From NCBI GenBank assembly GCA_021832305.1, contig JAKBLB010000008.1, forward strand, positions 41,061-105,060: a DNA stretch of 64,000 bases. The letters run 5' to 3'. The stretch's first letter is position 1, and each line of letters starts with the position of its first letter. Shown piece by piece: positions 7,727-17,572 of this stretch. Position numbers and translations under genes: made by a program. Below the pieces are notes generated by a model, which saw nothing but the letters and a program-made list of their open reading frames with translations, made no database searches and was not told the origin of the DNA. Source of the stretch: Pseudomonadota bacterium (GTDB lineage Bacteria; Pseudomonadota; Gammaproteobacteria; Burkholderiales; Ferrovaceae).

Positions 7727-8509
7727 TTAGTCCGGGGTTTTCGCTGGCGGTGGTGGTGCGTGGCGTCCTGCGCGCCATCCGAGGATCAGCATGGCCAACG
7801 CAAACGCTTTTTCGGACCAAAAAACGCCGGGCAGACCCCCGGACCCCCGGAACAGGGCAAAGGCCGCGAGCATGACCAACATCAGCAAGGGTAGCCAGCG
7901 CCCCTGGGTCGTGCCCCAGGTCCAGCGCCGTGCCCAGGCCAGTCCGGCGAGGGCGCAGAGCCAGCCGCCCGCCGCTCCCACCAGCACATCCAGAGGCCAG
8001 TGTACGCCGAGGGCAATACGGGAAGCCCCTACGGCCAATCCTGCGAGAATCAGGGTCCAGCGCATACCGGGAGCGCGGAGCGGGAGACCATGGATGAGCA
8101 GGGCGATCAGGGTGAAGATGGCGGTGGTATGTCCTGAGGGAAAGGACCCATGTAACAGGCGGGGGCCAATGACCGTCACCGTCAAAATGGCGGGGGGGCG
8201 CGGCGCATCTATCCAATGCTTGAGTCCATGGGAAAAGAGGAAGGCCAGCAGGGAGGCCAGCAGGGCGGCCCACAACAGATCCGGGCGGCGGCGCCACCAG
8301 GGAAATAGGATCAGAGGAACCAGCGTGGAGTCCCCCAATGCCGTCCAGTGGGTCCACAGCAGGGGGGGCAGGAAAGAGAAAATCCGGTGCAATACCTCGA
8401 ACAGGGGCAAATTGGTGCAGGTCAGCGCGACTTCGAGGGCCAGGCCCAGGCATGCCAAAGGGAAGGTCCAGCGCCAAAGCGTTTGAGCAGGAAAGAGAGG
8501 AGGGGTCAT
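7727..8509 (-). CDS. PAP2-family membrane phosphatase
   Basis: The 260-residue integral membrane protein has the three-part phosphatase signature: KHWIDAPRP, PSGHTT, and SRIALGVHWPLDV. These supply the catalytic His pair and the phosphate-binding Arg and Lys. Such proteins dephosphorylate undecaprenyl pyrophosphate, phosphatidate or lipid A. The ATG at 8509 overlaps the stop of the upstream glycosyltransferase by 4 bases (ATGA). Coupling to a polyprenyl-phosphate-sugar transferase suggests carrier-lipid recycling or lipid A modification; the substrate is not determined by sequence. Confidence 0.88.
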   Translation of the reverse strand: MTPPLFPAQTLWRWTFPLACLGLALEVALTCTNLPLFEVLHRIFSFLPPLLWTHWTALGDSTLVPLILFPWWRRRPDLLWAALLASLLAFLFSHGLKHWIDAPRPPAILTVTVIGPRLLHGSFPSGHTTAIFTLIALLIHGLPLRAPGMRWTLILAGLAVGASRIALGVHWPLDVLVGAAGGWLCALAGLAWARRWTWGTTQGRWLPLLMLVMLAAFALFRGSGGLPGVFWSEKAFALAMLILGWRAGRHAPPPPAKTPD

Positions 8510-10065
8510 TGGGGTAGGATTTGAACCAGATAGAGGCCCCCTGCGGCATGCAGGACGACATGGGGGGGGAGATCGGAGAGGTGGTCTGCCCGGGCAAAGA
8601 CCCAGTCTCCGGCGTGAGCCGGTCTGTTGACGGTGGGTTTTCCACTGTATACGGCAAAACTGGGCATGCGGTCGTCCGCCACGATGGACCCTGGGTGCTG
8701 ACGGGCCCACTGGGCCAGAATGCGTACCGGGGTTTGTTGCAGACGGGCGGCCACGGGCATGAGCACCGTGGTCAGCATCAGGGTACTCATCACGCCGGTG
8801 GTGCCCAGCAGGGCCAAACTACGCGCCGAAGGATCGGCGGATATCGGGAGTGTCCGAATGACCACGAACCCCAGAAAGGCACAGAGTACCAGCATACTGA
8901 CCACGCTTGCCCACCAGCTCCCGGTAAAAATGTCCGGGCCCTGAAGAAACAGGGCGCGCAGGTAGGGGTTGGAGGTGGTCTGAGCCTGATATTGGACGAT
9001 GAAGGGTAAACCGATGATCAGGGCGGGCATGATGAGCCACGGGAGCCAGAGGATCCGGGAAGGTTTGAGGGAATGGCGGTGTTGGGCCATGAGCAGGAAG
9101 AGTGGAGGTAGCCCGATCAGCAGATAGTGCGGCAACTTGGTGTGCGCCAGGGAAAACAGGATGAAAACCGTGGCAAACCAGAGCAGCAGGAACTGGGTCA
9201 GGGGGCTGGCGCGATCGCGCCAACCTTCTCCCAGTGATTTCAATAACAGAGGGGTATGCGGCCAGGCAATCACCAGCAGCACGGGAAGGTAATACAGGAC
9301 ACTTCCCCCGTGTCCCTGCATCGTGCCGGTGAGGCGTCCGAGGTTTTCCCGCCACAAAAAATAATCGATGAAGCGTGTTCCCATCAAGTGGTATTGGATG
9401 ACATACCAGGGTAGGGCCAGCGCACAAAAAGTGAGCCATCCCCAGCCATTGAAGGCGCTGCGGAACCAATTCTTCCATTCCTTACGGAGTCCGTAGAACA
9501 GGAAACTGGTGAGTGCGGGGACGACCACGGCCACCGGCCCCTTGGCCAGAAAGCCAAGCGCCATCCATAGCCAGATCCGTCGTTCAGCCCAGGGATCCTG
9601 CTTTTTCCAGGCCAGATAGAGGTCCAGTTGGGCCAGGGTGATGAGGAGACAGAGGACCCCGTCCATTGCTGCGGCGTGGGCCGATACCGTGACACCCAGG
9701 GAGGTGGCGCAGAGCAAGGTGGCCAGAGCCCCGGCTTCAGGGCCCCAGTGTTGGCGCGCAAAGCGGCCCAGAACGAGCATCCAGAGCAGGCAGGCCAGCA
9801 GGGAAGGAAAACGAAAAACCCAGGCATGGACGCCGAATACCTTGACCAGAGGCGCCATGAGCCAGAAAGCCAGGATGGGTTTTTCAAAAAAAGGTTGCCC
9901 GTTCAGGGTGGGCGTGATGAAGTCGCCGCTGTGGGCCATTTCCACAGCGACTTCTCCATACTCACCTTCATCCTCGTCAAACAGGGGCAACTGGACCAAG
10001 GCCAACCAGGTGGTCAGTAGTGCCAGAACCCACAAGCCTTTCAGTCTGCGCACCAGATCAGACAT
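8506..10065 (-). CDS. ArnT/PMT-like membrane glycosyltransferase (GT83 type)
   Basis: The 519-residue protein has about 11-12 membrane segments and the PMT_2 layout. The periplasmic acidic loop FDEDEGEYGEVAVEMA (about 29-44) holds the catalytic acidic residues; GQPFFEKP and GFLAKGP follow. These enzymes move a sugar from undecaprenyl phosphate to lipid A or another acceptor. ArnT itself adds aminoarabinose, which gives cationic peptide and acid resistance, but no arn pathway genes are nearby, so the sugar is unknown. It lies 19 bases after rhlE. Confidence 0.85.
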   Translation of the reverse strand: MSDLVRRLKGLWVLALLTTWLALVQLPLFDEDEGEYGEVAVEMAHSGDFITPTLNGQPFFEKPILAFWLMAPLVKVFGVHAWVFRFPSLLACLLWMLVLGRFARQHWGPEAGALATLLCATSLGVTVSAHAAAMDGVLCLLITLAQLDLYLAWKKQDPWAERRIWLWMALGFLAKGPVAVVVPALTSFLFYGLRKEWKNWFRSAFNGWGWLTFCALALPWYVIQYHLMGTRFIDYFLWRENLGRLTGTMQGHGGSVLYYLPVLLVIAWPHTPLLLKSLGEGWRDRASPLTQFLLLWFATVFILFSLAHTKLPHYLLIGLPPLFLLMAQHRHSLKPSRILWLPWLIMPALIIGLPFIVQYQAQTTSNPYLRALFLQGPDIFTGSWWASVVSMLVLCAFLGFVVIRTLPISADPSARSLALLGTTGVMSTLMLTTVLMPVAARLQQTPVRILAQWARQHPGSIVADDRMPSFAVYSGKPTVNRPAHAGDWVFARADHLSDLPPHVVLHAAGGLYLVQILPQ

Positions 10066-10084
10066 GAACCACCTTCAGCGAGGT

Positions 10085-11383
10085 TTAGCCGGCACGTTTG
10101 CGAATGGGCGCCTTGGTTTGGCGTTGCTCAGACCAGGGCGTGCGGGCCTCGCGGTGTTGGGGACGATCCTGAGCCGGGCTATGACGTCCTCCCTTGCCCG
10201 CAGCAGGTCCTGGTCGTGCAGCAGACCGGGAGCTGGGACGAATGGGCATGCGTGGTTCGAATCCGGCGATGGTATGGACATCGATGGATTTTCCGGTGAA
10301 GCGTTCGATGCGTTGCAGTTGCAGGAAATCACGGCTGCTGGCCAGGGAAATGGCGATCCCCTTGTTGCCGGCACGGCCGGTACGACCGATGCGGTGGACA
10401 TAGTCCTCGGCGACTTTGGGCAGGTCATAATTGATGACATGACTGATGCCGGGGACGTCGATACCGCGCGCGGCCACATCGGTGGCCACCAGGACGCGCA
10501 AACGTCCATGGCGCAGTCCATCCAGGGTGCGGTTGCGGGCACCCTGGTGCATATCGCCGTGAAGCGCGGCCGCAGAGTGTCCTTGTCCGCTCAGGTCGTC
10601 GGCCAGCAGATCAGCATCGCGCTTGGTGGCGGTGAAAATGATGGCCTGATTGAGTTCGACATCGGTCAACAGATGGGCCAGCAGACGATTCTTGTGGGCC
10701 AGGTTGTCCACATAGTGGAGGCGCTGGTCGATGTTTTCATGGGCGGCCTTGAGGGAAGTGGCCTCGATGCGTACGGGTTCCCGCAGGAGGGTTTCGGCCA
10801 GACGTGCGATGGGTTTGTCGAAGGTGGCAGAAAACATCAGGGTCTGACGGGTAGCCGGGGTGGCGCTGGCGATGCGCTTGACATCGTCGATGAACCCCAT
10901 GTCGAGCATGCGATCGGCTTCGTCCAGGACGAGCATTTCGACTTGGGATAGATCGACCCGACGACTGTCCATCTGATCGAGCAAACGGCCCGGTGTGGCC
11001 ACCAGAATATCATAGGGGCGTGCCAGATTGCGGTTCTGAACCGGATATGGGGTTCCTCCCAGCAAGGTGACGGTACGAATCTGTTTCAGATTTTTGCCAT
11101 AGGTTTTGGCGGCTTCGGTGATCTGGCTGGCTAATTCACGGGTGGGAGACAGGACCAGCAGGCGTGGGCCTTTTCCGGTCAAGGGGCGGGTTGCCAGGCG
11201 ATGCAGGGCCGGCAACATGAAGGCGGCAGTTTTGCCCGACCCGGTGCGTGAGGTGACCATAAGGTCGGAGCCCGTCAGCAAGGCAGGAATGGCCTGGGCC
11301 TGGACGGGGGTGGGTGCGGTGTAACCGGCTTCGGTGACAGCGCTGAGCAAACGGGGGTCCAGATTCAAGTGTTCAAACAACAT
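10085..11383 (-). CDS. rhlE: DEAD-box RNA helicase, RhlE type
   Basis: The 432-residue helicase shows the full motif series: Q motif (PTPVQAQAIP), motif I SRTGSGKTAAF, PTRELA, TPGRLLD, DEAD, SAT, and the C-terminal ATDVAARGID and HRIGRTGRAG. It remodels RNA during ribosome assembly, decay or cold growth. Residues about 370-432 are a basic, Arg/Pro/Ser-rich tail as in RhlE proteins. The ATG at 11383 starts the conserved domain (MLFEHLNLDP); the frame is open 41 codons further upstream but that part is not family-like. No Shine-Dalgarno is visible before this ATG. Confidence 0.93.
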   Translation of the reverse strand: MLFEHLNLDPRLLSAVTEAGYTAPTPVQAQAIPALLTGSDLMVTSRTGSGKTAAFMLPALHRLATRPLTGKGPRLLVLSPTRELASQITEAAKTYGKNLKQIRTVTLLGGTPYPVQNRNLARPYDILVATPGRLLDQMDSRRVDLSQVEMLVLDEADRMLDMGFIDDVKRIASATPATRQTLMFSATFDKPIARLAETLLREPVRIEATSLKAAHENIDQRLHYVDNLAHKNRLLAHLLTDVELNQAIIFTATKRDADLLADDLSGQGHSAAALHGDMHQGARNRTLDGLRHGRLRVLVATDVAARGIDVPGISHVINYDLPKVAEDYVHRIGRTGRAGNKGIAISLASSRDFLQLQRIERFTGKSIDVHTIAGFEPRMPIRPSSRSAARPGPAAGKGGRHSPAQDRPQHREARTPWSEQRQTKAPIRKRAG

Positions 11384-11678
11384 GGGGGTAGTCAATGTAC
11401 TAATCCTCGAGGGCGAAGCGACAGGTAAAGGGAACCCGGGAGGGTTCACACGAGCCTCAGATGAAAAAACAGCGGAGAACCGCCGGCGTAAGTCACTAAC
11501 CGGCAAAAGACATTCAGAAATGAATGGATAAGGTCAGGGACACTGCACTACCTGTCGCATGCAGTGCTGACATGGTAACAGAAAGCACAAACAAATGGAA
11601 GGACAAAAGTGAATATCCTGTCAGTCCCGGGGAATCGGGTCTGGAGAGGGAACTCCTTTCCTCCGGTTGGAACCATCG
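11384..11678. other. Gap between rhlE and fadD with one hairpin
   Basis: This 295-base stretch forms the upstream region of rhlE and the downstream region of fadD, both on the minus strand. No credible gene is seen. The only clear structure is the inverted repeat at 11541-11566. Helicase genes of this type often have long regulated leaders, but no known motif was recognised. Confidence 0.6.
11541..11566. repeat. Inverted repeat upstream of rhlE
   Basis: CACTGCA (11541-11547) and TGCAGTG (11560-11566) are perfect 7-base arms around a 12-base loop. It could be an operator, or a leader hairpin if rhlE transcription begins upstream of it. There is no T-run, so it is not a standard terminator. 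Confidence 0.5.
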
Positions 11679-13334
11679 TCAGGATGGGCGGTTAGGTGTC
11701 GTCCTGAGCGCGCGACGCAGAACTTTGCCGACGGCAGAATGGGGCAGTTCGGTCCGGAATTCGATGTGGCGTGGAATCTTGTAACCCGTGAGTTCCTGAT
11801 GGCACCAGGCGAGGAGTTCCTGCTCCGTCAGGTTGGGGTCGCGGCGCACCACGAATGCCGTGATGGCCTCGCCCGAATGGATGTCCTCGACGCCGATGGC
11901 GGCGACTTCGGCGATCCCGGGATGGTGGGAGAGAATTTCTTCGATTTCGTTCGGGTAGACATTGAATCCGGACACTTTGATCATATCCTTCTTACGGTCC
12001 AGCAGGGTCAATGTACCCGTCCGGTTCCAGCGTCCGATGTCGCCGCTACGAAAATATCCATCTGGCCAGAAGGCCTGGCTGGTTTCTTCCGGTTGCTGCC
12101 AGTAGCCGCTCATCACCTGGGGTCCGCGGATACAGACTTCACCGATGTCTGTCGGGGGGGCTTCCTCGCCCTCACCATTGCGCAGGGAAATCTCGGTGTA
12201 CGGCAAAGGTTTTCCCACGCTTCCATCAAATTCCTGAAGATCGAAGGGGTTCAGACAGACCCCCGGAGAGGTTTCAGTCAATCCGTAGGCCTGATTGATG
12301 CAGCAACCTGTGACGGCTTGCCAGTGTTGAGCCACTTCCCCCTTGACAGCCATGCCCCCGCCCAGGGTGGATTTGAGGTGAGAGAAATCCAGATGCGCGA
12401 AAGCGGGGTTGTCCAGCAGGGCGGCAAACAGAGTATTGACCCCGGTAAAGATGCTCATGGGATAGAGTTTCAGGGCACGCACCAGTCCGGGAATGTCGCG
12501 CGGGTTGGGAATCAGCAGGTTGGTGGCGCCTAATTTCCAAAACAGCAGGCAATTGGCGGTCAGGGCGAAGATATGATAGAGCGGCAAGGCCGTGACGACC
12601 TTTTCCTGTCCGGGAACCAGATGCGAGCCATGCCAGATCCCCACCTGGCCCAGATTGGCTATGATGTTCCGATGGCTAAGCATGGCTCCTTTCGCGCGTC
12701 CGGTCGTCCCGCCGGTATATTGCAAAAAAGCCAGGTGTTCCGGCGTCAGGGAAGGGCAGGTGAAGGGTAGGTGTTGTCCCCGTTCCAGAATGGTGGGAAA
12801 AGAAAATACCGCGTCCATATGCCACGCAGGAATGGCTTTTTTCCAGTAGCGCAGAACCAGGTTCAGGAAGATTCCGCGCAGGCCCATCAGATCCCCTACC
12901 TGGGTTACGATGATGTGGCGCAGACTGGGGACGCGAGTCTGCGCCACCGTATGGGCAAAGTTTTCCAGGACGATGAGATATTCGGCTTCGGCATCGCGCA
13001 ACTGAAACTCCAGTTCCCGGGGGGTATAGAGCGGATTGCAATTGACTACCACGCCGCCCGCGCGCAGGATACCATATACCGCGATGGGGTACTGGGGCAA
13101 ATTGGGCAACATGACCGCCACCCGCGTTCCAACGGTCAAGCCCTGATCCTGTAACCAGCTGGCGAAATACAGGGCCGACCGTTCGATCGTTTCGTAGGAG
13201 AAGGAGTGTCCCAGGCACTGGAAAGCATCGTGCTGCGCAAAGGTGTGACAGGCCTGCCCCAGTGTGCGGTCCAGGGTTTCCCGGGAAGCGGAATCGAAAC
13301 TATGTTCCGAGGGGAAGAGTGAAGAGGTTTCCAT
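11679..13334 (-). CDS. fadD: Long-chain fatty-acid-CoA ligase
   Basis: The 551-residue enzyme activates fatty acids to acyl-CoA through an acyl-adenylate. ANL-family motifs are in order: the P-loop YTGGTTGRAKGAM (about 209-221), the adenine-site motif AYGLTETSP, the hinge region GYFRSGDIG...LDRKKDMIKVSGFNVYPNEIE, and the catalytic Lys in SAVGKVLRR near residue 538. Length matches FadD. No other beta-oxidation gene is nearby, so it may serve membrane phospholipid recycling. It has its own promoter (13391-13419). Confidence 0.93.
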   Translation of the reverse strand: METSSLFPSEHSFDSASRETLDRTLGQACHTFAQHDAFQCLGHSFSYETIERSALYFASWLQDQGLTVGTRVAVMLPNLPQYPIAVYGILRAGGVVVNCNPLYTPRELEFQLRDAEAEYLIVLENFAHTVAQTRVPSLRHIIVTQVGDLMGLRGIFLNLVLRYWKKAIPAWHMDAVFSFPTILERGQHLPFTCPSLTPEHLAFLQYTGGTTGRAKGAMLSHRNIIANLGQVGIWHGSHLVPGQEKVVTALPLYHIFALTANCLLFWKLGATNLLIPNPRDIPGLVRALKLYPMSIFTGVNTLFAALLDNPAFAHLDFSHLKSTLGGGMAVKGEVAQHWQAVTGCCINQAYGLTETSPGVCLNPFDLQEFDGSVGKPLPYTEISLRNGEGEEAPPTDIGEVCIRGPQVMSGYWQQPEETSQAFWPDGYFRSGDIGRWNRTGTLTLLDRKKDMIKVSGFNVYPNEIEEILSHHPGIAEVAAIGVEDIHSGEAITAFVVRRDPNLTEQELLAWCHQELTGYKIPRHIEFRTELPHSAVGKVLRRALRTTPNRPS

Positions 13335-13390
13335 GAAATGACGACTCGTTCCCTTGGCTTCACCGGGTTGAAAGTAGGCCTCTAGGGGTC

Positions 13391-13421
13391 ATCATCGCAT
13401 GCTTTGAGCACACTGTCAAAG
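13391..13421 (-). promoter_or_regulatory. fadD promoter with overlapping palindrome
   Basis: On the minus strand TTGACA (13414-13419) is followed, after 17 bases, by GATGAT (13391-13396) preceded by TGC, an extended -10. An inverted repeat CTTTGA-N8-TCAAAG (13402-13407 and 13416-13421) covers the -35 and spacer and may be an operator. No regulator is assigned. Confidence 0.55.
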
Positions 13422-13468
13422 AGCCCGGGGAAGCAGGATCCCATGGGTGGGAATCATTGGGTCATGGG

Positions 13469-14170
13469 TCAGAAGGCATGGTACAGGAAGCCCCGTTCAC
13501 ATAACGTGCGATGCGCTTCGGCGTGGTCCGGATACAGGTGTTGCAGGGTCTCTCGGAATGCCGGGCCATGATTCATGTGCCGCAGGTGGCTCACTTCATG
13601 GGCGATGACATAATCCATTTCGGCCGCACTGGCCTTGAGCAAACGCCAGTTGAGCCGGATCATCCCGCGCGCATGACAACTGCCCCAGCGGCGGCGGGCA
13701 TTGGACAGTGCAACGGTGGGCATGGGCACGCTCAACCGTTCGACATAATGGGCGACGCGCGGCAGGAAGAGAGGCAGGGCCTGGACTCGATACCAGCGTT
13801 GGAGGGCTACCGTGATGCCGCACCGGCCTGGGTTGAGGTATAAAACCCCTCCTTCGAGGCGGGTAGGCCCGGAATTCAGGGACAGGCGCACCGTGCGTCC
13901 CAGATAGGGGAGCAAGGCACCTTCTCGGGGGATGACGCGCAGCGCCGATTTTTGACAGCACTCGGTCCATTTGGTGCGGATCCAGGTGGCACGAGTCTGG
14001 ATCAATGTTTCAAGTTGCGCGGCCGGCAGGTTGAGGGGCGCAAAGACCGTCAATCCCTGCTCATCGATCTTGAGACCGATCGTCCGGCGGCGTGGGCTTC
14101 TCACCAACTGGTAGGGGAGGGTCTGGCCGGCGCAGGTGAGCGGAGGTTGGGGCAAGGCAAGACGGCTCAT
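13469..14170 (-). CDS. YgjP-family zinc metallopeptidase-like protein (DUF45)
   Basis: The 233-residue protein belongs to the M48-related YgjP/WLM group. The zinc motif is HEVSHLRHMNH (HExxH plus downstream His), preceded by the conserved WGSCHARGMIRLNWRL segment. The natural substrate is not established. The ATG overlaps the plsC stop by 4 bases, which marks it as the last gene of the long minus-strand series. Confidence 0.88.
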   Translation of the reverse strand: MSRLALPQPPLTCAGQTLPYQLVRSPRRRTIGLKIDEQGLTVFAPLNLPAAQLETLIQTRATWIRTKWTECCQKSALRVIPREGALLPYLGRTVRLSLNSGPTRLEGGVLYLNPGRCGITVALQRWYRVQALPLFLPRVAHYVERLSVPMPTVALSNARRRWGSCHARGMIRLNWRLLKASAAEMDYVIAHEVSHLRHMNHGPAFRETLQHLYPDHAEAHRTLCERGFLYHAF

Positions 14171-14922
14171 CGGATAGATCGAGTCCTGTGTTTGCGTCGC
14201 CAGGGGTGGGCAGGTTGATGGCTCCAGCGTTCCAGTTCGGCCTCGATCCAGGTTTCGGCTTCCTGATTGACCTCGAGCCCCTCCCGTCCCTCGGTGGAGA
14301 GGACAGGGCCCAGGGACAGGTGAATGGTGCCCGGATATTTGTCCAGTAACCCCTTTTTCCACAACCGGCCCGCATCATGGGCCAGAGGTACGACGGGAAC
14401 CCCTGCCTGGGCAGCCAGCAAGCCGCCGCCAGGGGCATAACGACCCCGATAACCGTAAGGTACGCGCGTTCCCTCCGGAAAAATGATCACGATCAGCCCC
14501 CGGCTCAGGCGTTCCTGTCCCTGGGTGAGTACCTGCTGGAAAGCTTCGCGCCGTTGCTCGCGGTCGATGGCAATGGGTTCGAGCAGCCTCATCCCCCAAC
14601 CAAAAAAAGGAATGGAGAGAATTTCCTGTTTCAATACGAAGACATGGGGGGGGAGAAATGCCGGGAAAAAAATCGTCTCCCAGGCGGACTGATGCTTGGC
14701 TACCAGAACGAAGGGGCCGGCGGGCAAGTGCTCCCAGCCGCTGAGTTCATAGCGAATGCCACAAATCCAGCGGGCCAGGCGCAGCATCAGGCGTGACCAG
14801 GCGCCCGAGAAGTAACGGGGTCCGCGCACGCCGATGGGCGCAGAAACGATCATGAGCAGGGCGTATAATGGGGTGGCCAACCCCTGGGCCAGGACAAAAA
14901 TCAGCGCGCGCAGGACACGCAT
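14167..14922 (-). CDS. plsC: 1-acyl-sn-glycerol-3-phosphate acyltransferase
   Basis: The 251-residue inner-membrane enzyme makes phosphatidic acid from lysophosphatidic acid. An N-terminal hydrophobic segment precedes the acyltransferase core. Block I reads KHQSAWET, so the usual Asp of the HX4D motif is Glu; this HX4E form is known to me from other betaproteobacterial PlsC sequences. The FPEGTR glycerophosphate-binding block is intact. The gene lies 2 bases after gmhB. Confidence 0.92.
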   Translation of the reverse strand: MRVLRALIFVLAQGLATPLYALLMIVSAPIGVRGPRYFSGAWSRLMLRLARWICGIRYELSGWEHLPAGPFVLVAKHQSAWETIFFPAFLPPHVFVLKQEILSIPFFGWGMRLLEPIAIDREQRREAFQQVLTQGQERLSRGLIVIIFPEGTRVPYGYRGRYAPGGGLLAAQAGVPVVPLAHDAGRLWKKGLLDKYPGTIHLSLGPVLSTEGREGLEVNQEAETWIEAELERWSHQPAHPWRRKHRTRSIR

Positions 14923-14924
14923 GA

Positions 14925-15464
14925 TCAGTGTTTGGCCAGCAGGGCGCGCACGGCTTCCTGAAGGTTGTCGTGAACCTGGGTTCCGGGCGGCAAATTGCCT
15001 GTCTCGAGGGTTTTTTGACCCTTGCCCGTGAGGACCAATATCGGCTGGGCTCCGGCTCGTTCCGCAGCGACCAGGTCGCGCAGGGAATCGCCGATGGCGG
15101 GAACGCCCTGCAGTGAGGTGTTGTAGCGCTGACTGATTTCTTCGAACAGTCCGGGCGCCGGCTTGCGACAATGACACCGTGATTCGCGGGCATGGGGGCA
15201 GAAGAAAATGGCTTCGATCATCCCGCCCTGTTGGGCCAGGGCATCGATCATCTTTTGGTGAATGGCATTGAGGGTCGTCAGATCGAACAGTCCGCGCGCG
15301 ATGCCCGACTGATTGGTGGCGACCACGACCTGGTACCCGGCGTGGTTCAGGCGGGCGATGGCGGCCAGACTACCGGGAAGAGGGCGCCACTCTTCGGGGC
15401 TTTTGATGAAACGGTCGCTATCGGCATTGATGACGCCATCACGATCGAGAATGACGAGAGACAT
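14925..15464 (-). CDS. gmhB: D-glycero-beta-D-manno-heptose-1,7-bisphosphate 7-phosphatase
   Basis: The 179-residue HAD-superfamily phosphatase acts in ADP-heptose synthesis for the LPS core. The nucleophile motif LDRDGVIN starts at about residue 6, ATNQSGIARG holds motif II, and the zinc-binding loop CPHARESRCHCRKP is typical of GmhB. The ATG at 15464 begins directly at the HAD motif, as in relatives. It sits between glyS and plsC, the common betaproteobacterial order. Confidence 0.93.
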   Translation of the reverse strand: MSLVILDRDGVINADSDRFIKSPEEWRPLPGSLAAIARLNHAGYQVVVATNQSGIARGLFDLTTLNAIHQKMIDALAQQGGMIEAIFFCPHARESRCHCRKPAPGLFEEISQRYNTSLQGVPAIGDSLRDLVAAERAGAQPILVLTGKGQKTLETGNLPPGTQVHDNLQEAVRALLAKH

Positions 15465-15502
15465 GGTCGTAGGGTTCCTTGCCAGAGAGGTGGCCGTGCG
15501 TT

Positions 15503-17572
15503 TCAACCGCTCAGGCAGGACAGATCGCCTGCCTGGTTCATGAGTGATTCCAGATTTTTCAACAGAGCCAGCCGTGCTGCGCGCAGTCCGGGCTCCTCGC
15601 ACATGACCATGAGGTCGGTAAAAAACCGGTCCACTGGGGCATGCAGCTCTGCCAGTGCGCTCAGGGCAGCGGAAAAGTCTGCCTGAAGGACGAAAGTGGC
15701 GATGCGGGGTTGCAGAAGTTGCAACTTTTGCTGCAAGTCGAGTTCCGCAGGTTCTTGCAGGGGCGCGGGGGGTACGGACTGTGTCGAGCCGGACTTTTTG
15801 AGCAGGTTGCGAATGCGTTTATGGGCTGCACTCAGACCGATGGCTTCAGGGCGGGTGCGGAAAGTGGCGAGCGCCTGGAGGTGTGCGGGCAACTGGTCCA
15901 GGCGAGTGGGCAAGGGAGAAATGACCGCTTCCACCAGACCCTGATCGAATCCCTGGTCGCGCAACAGACCGCGCAAACGATCCTGGATGAAGGTGGGCAG
16001 CGAGTCCAGCGCTGCAGCGTCCAGCATCCCCCGGGGAAAAGTGGCCTCGGTCCAGGCGAGGAGCACAGGCAGTTCCAGCGCGGGGGCTTTATCCATCAGC
16101 AGGCGCAGGATCCCCAGGGTGGCGCGACGTAATCCATAGGGATCCCGATCTCCCGTGGGGATTTGGCCGATACCATAGATGCCCACCAGGGTTTCCAGTT
16201 TGTCGGCCAGGGCCATGACCGTGCCCAGGGGCGTGGTCGGTAAGGCATCTCCGGCAAAACGGGGGCGGTAGTGGGCTTCGATGGCCAGCGCCACTTCCTC
16301 CGCTTCCTGGTCATGGCGGGCATAGTCTCGTCCCATGAATCCCTGCAGTTCGGGGAATTCTCCCACCATGTCCGTGACCAGATCGGCCTTCAGCAATTGC
16401 GCTGCCCGTTGCGCCTGTGCGCCGGACAAATGCAGGGCACGGGCTATCTGTTCGGCCAACAGGGACAGGCGTTCGACGCGCGCGCCCAGACTGCCCAGAC
16501 GTTGATGGTAAACCACCTGATCCAGTCGGGCGCGCCGTTCGCTCAAGGGAATCTTGCGATCCTGTTGGTAGAAGAAACGGGCATCTGCCAGGCGTGCGTG
16601 CAGGACGCGCTCATTGCCCCGCACGATGGCCATGGGGGTGGGCGTTTCCAGATTGCTGACCAGCAGGAAGCGGGGCTGCAACTGGTTCTGGGCATCGCCC
16701 AGGGGGAAATACTTCTGGTGTTGTTGCATGGACAGGATCAGGCATTCCTGGGGAATTTCCAGGAAAGCAGGATCGAATCGTCCCTCCAGAACGGTGGGCC
16801 ATTCCACCAGGGCCGTCACCTCATCGAGCAATTCAGGCCCGGCCAGCACATGATGGGGTTGGGCGAGAGTACACAGAGCCTGCTGGATACGCTGGCGTCG
16901 TTCGGCAAAGGAGGCGATCACCTTGCCTTCCCGTTCCAGCAGTTCGGCATAGGCAGAGGCGTGGTCGAGGGTGAGCAGACCCGCACCCAGAAAACGATGC
17001 CCCAGGGTCTGGCGACTGCTCGATAGTCCGAGCAGGCTCAGGGGGATCAATTGATCTCCGTGCAGAACCATCAGTCCATGGACCGGGCGGACGAATTCAG
17101 CGTTTCCTGAACCCCAGCGCATCACCTTGGCCACGGGCAGTTGGCGCACCGCCTGCTCGAGCAGGGTGGGGAGCACCTCCCCCAGAGGGATGCCGCGTTG
17201 CAGGGAGCGGTGGACATAATATTCCAGCCCCTTGTCATCCGTGCGCAGTTCCAGTTCGTCCACGGCGACGCCACAGGATCGGGCAAATCCCTGCAATGCC
17301 GGGGTGGCTGTTCCATCGGACGCTCGTCCGGCCTTGAGACTGGGACCTTTGCGTTCCACCTGGCGTTCGGGTTGTGCCCCGTCCACGTCTTCGACCAACA
17401 CGGCCAGACGGCGTGGGGTTGCGAAGATTTGGACAGAGGCCGATGTCGGGGCGAGGTGTTGGGCCACCAATCCCTGGTGCACTGCCTGAGCAAAACTGGT
17501 GGACAACTTCAGCAGGGATTTGGGCGGCAACTCTTCGGTGCGCAGTTCGATCAGCAAGGGCGCGGAGATCAT
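15503..17572 (-). CDS. glyS: Glycyl-tRNA synthetase beta subunit
   Basis: The 689-residue subunit of the alpha2-beta2 bacterial GlyRS is involved in tRNA recognition. It begins [15 protein letters not shown], typical of the family, and has the HD-like segment and the C-terminal anticodon-binding region (about 580-689). It overlaps glyQ by 4 bases, which favours equal production of the two subunits. Confidence 0.97.
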   Translation of the reverse strand: MISAPLLIELRTEELPPKSLLKLSTSFAQAVHQGLVAQHLAPTSASVQIFATPRRLAVLVEDVDGAQPERQVERKGPSLKAGRASDGTATPALQGFARSCGVAVDELELRTDDKGLEYYVHRSLQRGIPLGEVLPTLLEQAVRQLPVAKVMRWGSGNAEFVRPVHGLMVLHGDQLIPLSLLGLSSSRQTLGHRFLGAGLLTLDHASAYAELLEREGKVIASFAERRQRIQQALCTLAQPHHVLAGPELLDEVTALVEWPTVLEGRFDPAFLEIPQECLILSMQQHQKYFPLGDAQNQLQPRFLLVSNLETPTPMAIVRGNERVLHARLADARFFYQQDRKIPLSERRARLDQVVYHQRLGSLGARVERLSLLAEQIARALHLSGAQAQRAAQLLKADLVTDMVGEFPELQGFMGRDYARHDQEAEEVALAIEAHYRPRFAGDALPTTPLGTVMALADKLETLVGIYGIGQIPTGDRDPYGLRRATLGILRLLMDKAPALELPVLLAWTEATFPRGMLDAAALDSLPTFIQDRLRGLLRDQGFDQGLVEAVISPLPTRLDQLPAHLQALATFRTRPEAIGLSAAHKRIRNLLKKSGSTQSVPPAPLQEPAELDLQQKLQLLQPRIATFVLQADFSAALSALAELHAPVDRFFTDLMVMCEEPGLRAARLALLKNLESLMNQAGDLSCLSG

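Noticed and set aside
14700..14722. Broken catalytic motif in PlsC (HX4E instead of HX4D)
   Set aside because: KHQSAWET is, as far as I know, a normal variant in betaproteobacterial PlsC, so not evidence of inactivation.
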